64,000 nucleotides of DNA. It comes from Humulus lupulus (lineage: Eukaryota; Streptophyta; Magnoliopsida; Rosales; Cannabaceae). Position 1 is the first letter of the stretch. The number at the start of each line of letters is the position of its first letter. Positions 12,919-23,386 of this stretch are shown here, piece after piece. Position numbers and translations under genes: made by a program. The notes under the pieces were generated by a model. It was not told the origin of the DNA. It worked only from the letters and a program-made list of their open reading frames with translations, and searched no databases. The DNA lies in the NCBI RefSeq assembly GCF_963169125.1, contig NC_084795.1, positions 263,805,042-263,869,041 on the forward strand, given 5' to 3'.

Positions 12919-13376
12919 TAGGGGTGGCAATTTAGGTCGCGACACGATAACACGACACGATACAAAAATAAATGGGTTTGGGTGACACATTTAATAATCA
13001 TGTCGTTTTCATGTTTGAGTTTTTTACACGTTTAATAATCGTGTCATGTTTACCTTAATCGTGTAGTGTTATAATCGTGTCATGTCTAATCGTTTCATGT
13101 CGTGTCATAATCATGTCAACACGATAACACGAATAATTATCATAGGTTTCATAATTTTTTATATAGGTATGATTACTTATGTCAATGTCATGTTCTATCA
13201 TATCCCATTAGTCATGTCATAATCGAGTTATCGTGTCGTGTCGTGTGACCTGCTAAAATAATCATGTCGTGTTCCTGTTCACATTTTTACACATTTAATA
13301 CTCGTGTCGTGTTCATGTTTACCTTAATCGTGTTGAGTCATAATCGTGTCGACACATTTACACGAATTGACAGCCC
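12919..13376. mobile_element. Candidate non-autonomous hAT-like element (MITE)
   Basis: A 458-bp block begins TAGGGGTGGCAATTT and ends CGAATTGACAGCCC; the ends form an imperfect inverted repeat (GGGTGGCAATT against GGGCTGTCAATT). The interior is filled with many short variants of CGTGTC / TCGTGTCATGT in both orientations, as in the subterminal repeats of hAT transposons. No transposase is encoded. A clear 8-bp target duplication is not visible in the T-rich flanks, so the exact ends are uncertain. It could instead be a degenerate satellite-like patch. Confidence 0.5.
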
Positions 13377-13662
13377 AAATTTTTTTTATGCTTCTATGTA
13401 TACTTGCAGTTGGAAAAAACTGGTTCAAGCCCAACATGAAGGCCATTAACGAAATAATGTTCTAATCCTACTCCAACTAACTAAGCAAGTCAATAAAGTG
13501 AAGATTGTAGTCGCTAGCCCATACGAACTAGGCCTAAACCATACATCTTGGGTCATAACCCATGCCTAATTGCCCATAAGAACCAACCCGTGTTATAGTC
13601 TAACCTCATACTATAACGTTAAAGGTCAAGACATGAATAGATGGGGACGTTGGGTCTTCAAC
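13377..13662. other. Unassigned spacer
   Basis: About 285 bases between the MITE candidate and the split copia LTR. No gene or repeat is recognised. Confidence 0.4.
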
Positions 13663-13667
13663 TAGCC

Positions 13668-15606
13668 TGTTATATTATTCATATATAATATAATGTTTTA
13701 GATTAAATAATGTGACAAAGTATTTGTTACACATTGTAACATAAAATACGTGAGAGTTACAATTTGGATAATGTGTATATCAAATTGTGTAACATATTTT
13801 TGAGTTACAAATTTGTAACTCTCAAATATTACCCAATAATGTGTAGATTGTATGTTACATAGTTGAGTTTGAATTTCACAAAGCCATAAGTGATATGGCA
13901 GTTGGAGATGTGATTTTAACTCACATAATGTGTATGGATGTAATGTCCTACTAATCCAGAACTGTTACACTGTGTGTTTTAAATAGCGTTGAACTCGCTA
14001 AACAAGTCATTTGGACTTAAAATGTGTAATTAAGACTAACTCCAGGATTAGGTATTAAAATTTTTGGTCAAACAGTAATCATTTCATTAAAAAGGTTTAA
14101 GTTTGTACAAGGGATCCCAAAAAGAGTTTATAAGTAATACATATCCAAAATAAATACAAAAGGTCAGCCTAGGCGGCAAAATTAGGGTTCAACCCTAGTT
14201 CCAGCAAGTAATCTCGGCCATGGCAGTCAAGCAGGTCGCATATGTACACTCTGCTCTTGAAGCTCTCCAACTCATGGCTGGTCCAGCTTCTCTTTGCCAT
14301 TATCTGCACTACATAGCACCCGTGACCCAAAGCTCGGCAAGAAAACATAAACATGCTCATAAATAGTTACTCAACAAACTAAAAATCATAAACAACATGC
14401 CTAGCAGTTATAACGAATGCTCAAGCATGCATTCAATCTATTTAAGCGACCATAGAGCCACACAAGTGCCCATCGCACTATTCCCTTTAAAAATGGATAT
14501 ATAGTCGATTAAGCGTGAACCATGCTCTATGTTCCAAGTGGCTATAGAATCGTGCAAGCGTATATCACGTTTCCGGGTTGACCCAGCCATAACGGCTTGC
14601 GTTCCGCACGCTATTACCGACCACGACTTATAAGCTGAGCTTTTCCAATCAGATACAACCAGATAAGCATTTATCACCAAATACATATATGTACAGTGCA
14701 ATTCAATCATGTTTAATCAAACATTTCAAGCATGGTCATAGCTGATGCTAAAACCCTAATTTTAGACCAGGTGTAGTTTTCTTACCTCAAGTTATGAGCA
14801 AACTAGGTATGACGACCCTGAGTGCGATCCTTTCCTCCTGAGCCTAACGATACACCCTAGTCACAACCATAATTCTGAGTAAACTAGGTATGACGACCCT
14901 GAGTGCGATCATTTCCTCCCGAGCCTGACAATACACCCTAGTCACAACCATAACAAGAAATATTCATCAAGAATTGAGATAATAAAGGATTCCTGACCAA
15001 ATCCTAGCCTCTGAGACCTTGAATTCTACTAAAGTGGGTGGTAGAACCATTCCCAAGCCCTTAGAGTTTGGTTCCTATGATCCAAAACCTCCTATTTCAA
15101 ATTTCCCATTTAGAGCTGCGCCGTGACCCCACACTAGGCAGAGGGGCCTGCCTAATTTCTAGGCAATTAGCGCTGCGACAACCACCACTAAGGGCTGCAG
15201 TGCCATGCTAGGTAGAGAGCCCACCTTGAAATTTCCCTCAATTTGAGCCGCGGTGCTACCCATTAAGGACCGTGGTGCTAACGCGGTCCAAGGCTGAGTG
15301 TCGCGGTGATGCCCTACGAACCCAGAAAACATGCGATTTTCAGAAATCGTAAGCCTCCCAAAACACAGATTTAATTATAATCGACCATAAAAAGGGTCTC
15401 AGCAACACAAATACATACTAAACAACCTTCAAAACTCCCTAACACACACCCAAACTCAAAATTCAAAGATTTCACCATACTTAATAGAGTATTTTTGCAA
15501 TAGAGTTATAACCATATTTAATCAATCATCTTGTCAATTGTATCTTTTTGTATAGAGTTGTATTTGTTTTTCCTTTTCCATTGAAGCAATATTATTATCT
15601 CTAACA
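13668..15606 (+). mobile_element. Copia-type solo LTR (C2), interrupted by T3
   Basis: The outer pieces 13668-13938 and ~15480-15606 together resemble the 192-bp LTR of copia C (46355-46546), read on the opposite strand. Both begin TGTTATATTATT, share an ATAATGTTTTAGATTAAATA core, and end with a CATTGA.GCAATATTATT segment and CTAACA. The flanking pentamers are TAGCC (13663-13667) and TATCC (15607-15611), a duplication with one mismatch. T3 lies inside, so C2 was inserted first. The left part is longer than the C LTR, so C2 belongs to a related, not identical, subfamily. Confidence 0.65.
13939..15480 (-). mobile_element. Truncated solo LTR T3 (TGTAAC family), minus orientation
   Basis: Starts TGTAATGTCC at 13939 and follows T1 and T4 closely through the conserved block near 14170-14340 and beyond, then loses similarity near 15480, where C2 LTR sequence resumes. 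The end corresponding to the LTR 5' end (GTTACA in this orientation) is missing, so this copy is truncated by about 0.9 kb. It contains a local duplication: a segment including GTATGACGACCCTGAGTGCGA occurs twice (near 14807 and 14888). The right boundary is approximate. Confidence 0.7.
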
Positions 15607-15611
15607 TATCC

Positions 15612-15997
15612 CATGATAATATCGGTATTCCCTCCAATAACAAAGGAGGAAGACTATGTCTCCAAAGGACACGTTGGGGAAAGGGTGTCCAACTTTAACT
15701 AAACTGGTGAATAACAGTCTTCCCTTCGAAAGTGGAAAGAGACCATTTCTCCATAAGCCAAGTCTTAGAGATCAACTGCTCTCCCAAGATTACCTACAAA
15801 AAAGACATCTCTCAGGTAGGGGAAGGGAAGACTTTTTGACTATCAAAACCACATAAGAATATTGATTCACTCTCTATACACTTTCACTCACCCTTTTACA
15901 CCTCAGAGAACAAGGTTTGACTCTTTGTCACTTGTCAACCATTGATACACAGAGTACTCTGACTTTTCTTTATTTATTTTTTTCTTTACTTTACATC
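15612..15997. other. Unassigned spacer between C2 and T4
   Basis: About 390 bases with a 66-codon ORF at 15656-15856 that has no recognisable motif. The sequence may be an older LTR fragment (there is a CT-rich end near 15870-15990), but there is no second copy in the window to test this. Confidence 0.35.
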
Positions 15998-16002
15998 GCA
16001 AG

Positions 16003-18436
16003 TGTAACACCCTGGTTAGCCAAGACTGTTACACTATGTATTTTAAATAGTGCTTAACTCGCTAAACAAGCCATTAGGCCTTAAACGTGCATTTAAGTGT
16101 GATTAATGGTCCAGGGTTAAAAATTTCGGTCAAAAGGAATGGTTATCTCATTAAAACATTAAATTGTACATGGGATCCCATAATAAACGTTTACAAAGTT
16201 GTTTACAGTTCCAAAATGGTTATTACAATTCAAAAGTTACAATTCACCCACCTAAGCGGAAAAAATATGGTTAAACCCTAGTTCCTCTGAGAAACCTTGG
16301 TCATGGTGGTCAAGCGGCCACATAAGTACATGTCACCACCTCAACTCTCCAACTCATGGATGGTCCAGCTTATCTTTCCCTTTACCTGCACCACGTAGCA
16401 CCCGTGAGCCAAGGCCCAGCAAGAAAACTTAATAAAGATCATAAGCAGTAAATAACACATTTCCATAACATAATAGACGTTCTAGCAGTAATAACCCTAT
16501 TCACGCACATATACCATTCATATAAATGACCACAACGTCATATGGGACCAAATGCCCTAAATAAATTATTAATAGAATCGTATCGGGGCCCGTTGCCCAA
16601 GTGCATGACTAATAAATCATACTGGGGCTCAGCGCCCTAGGATCTGGGACTAATAAGTCACCCTGGGGCCCATTTCCCTATCCTTTGTATAACCAGCCTT
16701 GGATTTGGCCCAGCGTACCTGGCTCTTTAGTTTTCTACAACCATTAGGTTGGTCACGCGTATAAGGTGCTCCTAATTAGGTCTAATCATATCGACCAACG
16801 CTCAGCACGCTATTGCCACCATTGACATAAGTCAATGTTTTACGGCCAGCGCTTAGCGCTATTGCCGTCTTGACTGATAAGTCAATGTAATCTCAAGTAT
16901 ATAATGCTAACAGGCATTCATCATATAACAAATATCCATTTACAAAGCATTCAACATGCTTTAATAAATCATTCACCGGCATAATCATAATCATGCGCAT
17001 TTACATGGGCCAATGCCTAATAAAAAATATGTTCAGCATTCGGGCCAAGCCCTAATCATGTATGTCACATAATAGGTGTAGTTTTCTTACCTCTAGTCCG
17101 AGTATAATGTAAAATAAGAACGACCCTCGAGCACGACCCTGATCTTGAGCCTTTAGCAGTAACCTAGTCATAACCAAATATAGAATCCCGCCAATAACGA
17201 GCAAATAAAGGCTTCCGGACCAAGTCCTAGCCTTCGGGACCTTGAATTCTACCAAACTGGGTAGTCGATTTGATCCCAAGGCTTTAGGTTTAAAATCCCG
17301 TCATTAAAAACCTAATGTGGCCAAAGCTGCCTAGGCAGGCCGCGACATGCCTCCGAGATAGAAAGCCCCATGTCTGAAAAATCAAGACATGAGTCGTGGC
17401 ATGCCTCCCAAGTAGAACTGCCTCTGTGCCCTTGGTTCACATGGGCCGCGGCGCCCAAGAACAGGGTCGCGGCATGACCTCGCGAACCCAAAAATCTCTG
17501 TTTCCCTTAGCCCAAAACTCACCAAAAATCAATACCAAACAACCCCAAACATCACACCTCAATCCCAGCAACAAAACCCAGCTTAAACACACTCAAAACA
17601 CCACCAAACACTCAAACCAAAACCAAATTCTCAACCTTAAACTTTCAAGCTTAAGAACAACCAAAACCACAACAAAATACCAACTAAAACAGAGTTTATA
17701 AATTTTACCTCAGCTATGAATTGAATCCTTTTAGCTGCTGCAATTCAATCTTAAACCTCAAGCTTTAAATCCTTAAGCTTAGCCTCAAAGATTCTTTAGT
17801 TTTCTTACAAAGTTCAAACTAAAGAGAAGAAGGAAGAATGATCGAGAAAGAGAAGAGAGCTAAGAGTTTTCAGAGCTTATTCCACTGGGTTCTGCACTTA
17901 TCCTCCCTTAGGTTAGAAATGACCAATTTACCCCTAAGGCCACATCTCTCTCTCAAAGCCTCCTAAGGGCAGCTTAGTCTTTTGCCATTTTCCCGTTAAT
18001 TATAATTAACGTCTCACAATTCCTGTCACTTCCAATATCCTCAAATAATTTCCTATTACCCGCTTAATCCCGGTAATGTACTAAGTACCAATTATTCCTA
18101 GGCTCACCCCGAGCCTGATATTTGACCCCGTTATGACCTAACCGATAACTTGCCTCCTAGGATCGCCTCGTGTCAAGTAACCCAAAAATATTCACATAAT
18201 AATGTGGTATCACACATATATGTACAAATATACAAATATGCCCTCAACAAGCCAAAATTATGAATATGCCCCTCTAATAAAAAAACAAAGGCCCACATGC
18301 CTGCAAATACAACCATATAATAATATAACTCACATAATCATGCATATAATCACATAATAATACAATAAACCAATTATTGCCCTCCTGGCCTCCTAATCAA
18401 GGCGCTAAGCCACATTAGGGAATTTGAGACGTTACA
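16003..18436 (-). mobile_element. Solo LTR T4 (TGTAAC family), minus orientation
   Basis: A 2434-bp block starts TGTAACACCC and ends GACGTTACA. Flanking pentamers are GCAAG (15998-16002) and ACAAG (18437-18441), a target duplication with one substitution. It has the same internal landmarks as T1, including a palindrome with stems CATTGAC/GTCAATG at 16820-16837. The 101-codon ORF at 17396-17701 is Thr/Asn/Lys/Gln-rich low-complexity sequence and is not taken as a gene. Confidence 0.83.
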
Positions 18437-18441
18437 ACAAG

Positions 18442-19235
18442 CTTACCGACTAAACTGTTGGAGTGCCTTCACTTAGCACCACCCCAGTGTCCCAATGTTT
18501 CATGGTCTTTTCTTGTCTTTGTTCCATAAGTTGTCGGTGCCCACAAATATTCATTCCAACCATTGTAAACTTTATCATCTATATAATACTTATTTTTTCT
18601 ATTCCCATTTTTTTTCAAATAAATCCCTCACAAATTTTTTAAACTTATTTTCACACACCATCTGAAAAAATAAATACAAAATTACAAATTTCTTAAATTA
18701 AAATTAAATTCCACCTTTATAAAAATATTGATTATATTATAAAAAAATAAAAACATTTTTTTGACACTTTCAATTAAAAAAATATTAATTTTTAAGAATA
18801 AAAAAACCTAATCATAATTTTAATTTTATTTTTTAGTCTCAAATTAAAAATAAATATAAATAATTAAAAACCTAAAACATTATCTTATTAAACTTAAAGT
18901 TATTTGTAAAATTATAATATTAAATATTATACATATTGTTGACGCCATTTTTCGTCAACTTAAATTAGAAGAGCACTAAACAATGATTTAAGAAATAAGG
19001 AAAGAACAATGAGATTTTTACATGGTTCAGCAGTTAAAATATGCCTAGTCAACGAGTTAATATTATTGATTCGTAATACTCTCTCAAAACTTTTTTAAAA
19101 CAATTCAACAGAGTATTCTCAGTACAATTTTGCGCGTCATTACAAATGAAATTCCCCAGGCTATTTATAGATCCAGTTGATGTAATGGACAAAAATTGTC
19201 TACAATTAAAGCCCATCTAGTCAGCCAGACTAGCT
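18442..19235. other. AT-rich spacer and possible LTR fragment left of copia A
   Basis: The first ~480 bases are very AT-rich with no gene. From about 18938 the sequence changes to a TTGTTGACGCC...CGTCAAC segment followed by ~290 bases that look like part of another LTR (TG start, TTTATAG near 19163). It is cut at 19236 by copia A. The sequence on the other side of A (from 38788) may or may not be its continuation. Confidence 0.35.
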
Positions 19236-21056
19236 TGTTGGTAAAAACTCATTGCAGGATATTTATTTATTTTCATGCAATTTACATATTATCAAACAAA
19301 CATGCAAATTCCTAGAACATGCTCCTATGAAATTGATACAAATACAAAGTAAAGTAAAAACTTACATTACGCAGCGGAACTGAAACAACTCCATCCTTCA
19401 ATCTCTCTAACCTTTGATTCTTTTTTGTAGCAGAGTATTATCAAGAGATTGAACAAGATCAGTAACACAGTCTTCCTCACCAAGCCTTTGATCAACCTAG
19501 AACTAGTGCGGGCTGGTTCTCAACACATGAGATAGATATCTTGAAGAGAAGAAGAAGAGAGAGTGGCCAAGAAATGTTAGACTGTCTAGGTTTTCACTTA
19601 TTAATCAACTGAAACTCACTTCCTTATGAAAACCCTAAATATTATATTCTTTATATAGGCAACTTAATGGGATTTATTTAAATTTAAATTAATTAAAAAT
19701 AATAAACAAAAATAAAAGCCTTGGGCTGCCATAAATGGACTTTGGCCCAATCTCTTTGGTTTGAATTTAAATCCCAACTAGGCCTAAATTCAAAACCTTT
19801 TATTTATTTATTTTTCTAATTAATTAATTAAATCCTTATTCAAATTAACTAATTATAATTTGAAACTTGATTTAATATTATTTATTTATATTGATACCAA
19901 TTTATCAATATTAATAAATTTACCCAAATATTCTCTTTTATTATCTAAATCTCATATCTATGTAAATTTTCCAAAATTGACCTAGTCAACTTTAAAAATC
20001 CTAATTGATAATTAAATCAATTAATTGAGACATTCTAGATGATTTACTCAAAGGTGATGCGGGGACCATGGATCCATGAAATCAAGCTCCAACAAGTTAC
20101 CGTGAATTTATTTACGAATAATTTCACTACCTTATTAATTCCTCGTGACTCCACTATAGACTCGGAATTGAACTCTTGAATTCATAGAACGTATTTTCAA
20201 AACCATAAATACGTTATCCATTATTATAACCATTACAACCAGTCAATCCTCTATCGATGACTTACTAACGAGCTGAGTGCAAATTATCGTTTTACCTCTC
20301 ATCAGTATTTTATCCTTAACTCCCACTAAATTCCTTATAAATGATATTTCCGTGAACTTAATCACAGAAACGAGATATCAATTATTTAACCTTTTGAACA
20401 AAGAAATTAAGGAAATCATCTTTTCACTTCTCATACAGAAGTTATAGATTTCGTATCTATGAATAATACTCCCACTCAATTACACTAATAAATTTTCAAG
20501 ATGTAAGTATGGGCTAGACCGTAGGGTAAGCTGGTAACGAACAAGTCAAAAGATTTAAATAATATAATTAGCAGAATATTATCACTCAGAATTAAGATTG
20601 ACTTAACATATGGTCAACGTCGTGACATTGATTAGATTTGATAACAATGATACTTATTTATCAATCAATAATCAATATCAGTCCTAGTCCGATGTAACTA
20701 AATACATCCGATCTTATCTACTTGGTCGATGCCTTGGACAAGGCATCACACCCTGAATGTGTAAGTAGATCATATCGTAGATTGCCTAATCAGTGAAAAT
20801 CCAATGCACTGATCTAATCTTAGGACTTGTTCTTTTGAACATATAATTACAACTATAATCCACTGTGACCTAGTCATTATAATTGTAACTATCCATATGT
20901 TCGGGATTTTATAAATGTTTTTATTATTTCAATAATCATGTAATAAAACAAGCAAGAAACACAGTTGTCAAACTAAATGATTTCTACTACTTTTATTGAT
21001 AATATGAAATCGTGCTACATGTCCGACATGGTTTTATAAGGGCATAAAACCCAACA
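19236..21056 (-). repeat. 3' LTR of copia A
   Basis: An 1821-bp LTR that begins TGTTGGTAAAAAC on the plus strand and ends CCCAACA. It matches 36966-38787 almost throughout, with scattered substitutions. A TATATAA on the minus strand at 19651-19657 is the likely LTR TATA box. Confidence 0.9.
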
Positions 21057-21511
21057 AACTCCCACTTGCCCTTTTAAAACAAATGGGACATGTTTCTCAA
21101 AACCATGCATTCTACATGCTTCACAATTATGTTTTCTGCTTATATCTTTGTAAAGGGATATGAAAGATTGCCTTTCAATGCTATCTTCATCACCTTCACT
21201 TCACACCTTCGCCACACATCCTCGATTATGTGGTACTTTCTCTCTATATGCTTTGCTCTTTTGTAGCTTCGAGGTTCTTTCAAATTCGCTATTGCCTCAT
21301 TACTGTCACTAGACAAAATGAGTGGTTTATCCATTTCTGGAATAACACCGAGTTCCGTATAGATTTCCTTAGCCAGACTATTTCCTTAGCCGCCATAGAC
21401 GCAGCTATGTACTTAGCCTCCAAAGTGGATTCTAAAATGGCAGATAGCTTAATGCTTTTCCAAATCATTGCTCCACCCCCAAGAGTAAACACATTTTTCA
21501 GAAGTAGGCTT
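21057..21511 (-). pseudogene. Copia A polypurine tract and RNase H C-terminal fragment
   Basis: On the minus strand this is the last part of pol. It has RNase H-like pieces (FTLGGGAMIWKSIK, EAKYIAASMAAKEIVWL) and the terminal DKPLILSSDSNEAIANLKEP and RAKHIERKYHII segments, in two frames because of small indels. It corresponds to B residues encoded at about 29480-29880. The purine-rich stretch GGGCAAGTGGGAGTT at 21071-21057 (minus) is the polypurine tract. The upstream part of the gene resumes at 31781 on the far side of element B. Confidence 0.8.
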
Positions 21512-23369
21512 TGTTGGGGTTTTATGCCCTAATTAAAACTCAAATTCTTTGTAATATGATTTTATTATCAATAAAAGAATAGAAATCATTTTTTGACTTG
21601 GTTAATCACTTTGCTCACATGTTTTATTTTCATGATTATTTGTTTAATATAAACTTCTATTAAATCCCGAGCATATAGCTAATCTTATTTATAGTGACGT
21701 AATCACAGTGGAATATAAATATGATTATATGTTCAAAAATAAGTTAGTCCTAAGATTAGTCAGTGCACCGGATTTACACTGACTTGCCAATCTACGATAT
21801 GATCTACTTACACATTACAGTGTTATGTTCTTTCCAGAACATTAGCAAAGTAGATAAGATCAGATGTATTTGTTACATCGGACAGGACCGATATTGACAG
21901 TTGATAAGATAAGTAAACATACCGTTATTATCTATTCTAGTCATATCATATAGTTGACCATAGGTCAATTCAATCTCAATTCTGAGTGGTTAGTATTCTA
22001 ACTGATTGTATTATTTGAGTTCTTTGACTTGTTCGTTACCAGCTTACCCTACGGACTAGCCCATACTTACATCTTGGGAACTCAGTAGTATAATTGAGTG
22101 GAAGTGTTAATCATAGATATGAACATCTATAGCTTCTGATGAAGAAGTGAAACGATGGTTTCCTTTTAGTTTGGTTCAAGGTGATAAATGATAGAGATCT
22201 CATTTCAGTAATTAAATTAGTTTACTGAAATATCATTTACACGGAACTAAGTGTTTTAAGGATAAAATACAATGAGGGGTAAAACGATATTTTAGTCCTA
22301 TCTCATTGTAGACCGTCTATAGAGGATTGAGTAAAAATTATGGTTGTAACAATGGATAATTAATAGCGTATCTATATTTGTTATAGAGCATTCTATGAAT
22401 TCAAGAGTGCAATTCCAAGTCTATAGTGGAGTTACGAGGAATTAATAAGTTAGTAAATTTATTTGTTAGATTTATGATAACTTATTGGAGCTTGATTTCA
22501 TAGGCCCATGGTCCCCATTGTACCTTGGATAAAATCATCTAGATAGTCTCAATTAATTGATTTAATTATCAATTAGAATTATCAAAGTTGACCAGGTCAA
22601 TTTTGGATAGTTTCACAGAGTTGTGTAATTTTGAGAAGAAAAGAGAAATTATGGCAGATTTATTAATTAAGATAAATTGGTATCTAAATTAATAAATAAA
22701 TTTAAATCAAGTTTCAAATTATAAATAATTAATTTGATAAAGGATTTAAATAATTATTTAATTAATTAAATCAATAGAAAATAATTACAGGCCTTGATTT
22801 TAAGTCCAATGGGCTTATAATCAAATGGGAAATTTCATGGACCTATAGCCCATGATAATTTCGACCTAGGGCTTCAAAATGGCTGTTATTTTATTGATTC
22901 TTTAATTAAATTAAATGACCTAATTGAGTCTATAAAAGGAGTGCTTAGAGAGAAGATTTCAGAGACGACAGATAAGTCACAAGTCAGATTTTCTGATAGT
23001 TTTATATTCTCTCGAAACACAAGTCCTTTTCTAAGACACTTTGTTATTTTCTCTTCTTCTCTCTATATCTATCTCATGTGTTGAGAATTTCCCACACTAG
23101 TCTAGGTGGTTCTAAGGATACATTGGAAGATCGTGAAGAAAATAGAAGATCGGTTCAGTTTCTTGATAATACTCTGCGACAGAAAGGATACAGAGTTAGA
23201 GAAACTGAAGGAAGGACTCTTAATTCCACTGCGTATACTGTAAGTATTATATTATTTGTTTCTCTTTGAATTCAATTTTAGAAACATGTTTTAGGCTATC
23301 TCGTATTAATTTGTTTAATATTAGATATACATGAAAATAAATAAAGATCATGTATAAGTTTATCTAACA
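21512..23369 (+). repeat. 5' LTR of copia B
   Basis: An 1858-bp LTR running from TGTTGGGGTTTT to TATCTAACA. A TATAAAA box at 22931-22937 is followed by a CT-rich stretch where transcription should start. A 63-codon ORF near its end (23078-23269) is also present in the 3' LTR and is not considered a gene. Confidence 0.92.
22931..22937 (+). promoter_or_regulatory. TATA box of the copia B LTR promoter
   Basis: TATAAAA in the sequence context GAGTCTATAAAAGGAG. The same box occurs in the 3' LTR at 31342-31348. It is well placed in the LTR to drive the genomic RNA. Confidence 0.65.
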
Positions 23370-23386
23370 ACTGGCCTTAGAGCCTT
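23370..23386 (+). other. Primer-binding site of copia B
   Basis: Immediately after the 5' LTR is ACTGGCCTTAGAGCC. It resembles the usual plant copia site TGGTATCAGAGC, complementary to the 3' end of initiator methionine tRNA, with changes in the middle. The counterpart in copia A (minus strand, just below 36966) reads TTGGCCTCAGAGCC, so the variant is shared by the family. Confidence 0.6.

Noticed and set aside
12919..13376. CRISPR-like short repeats
   Set aside because: Repeat units vary in length, orientation and spacing and the context is a plant nuclear repeat block; fits hAT subterminal repeats instead.
15656..15856. 66-codon ORF between C2 and T4
   Set aside because: No recognisable motif, no introns linking it to other exons, and surrounded by LTR debris.
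17396..17701. 101-codon ORF inside solo LTR T4
   Set aside because: Low-complexity Thr/Asn/Lys/Gln sequence without counterpart in T1, T3 or T5; not conserved, so not a gene.
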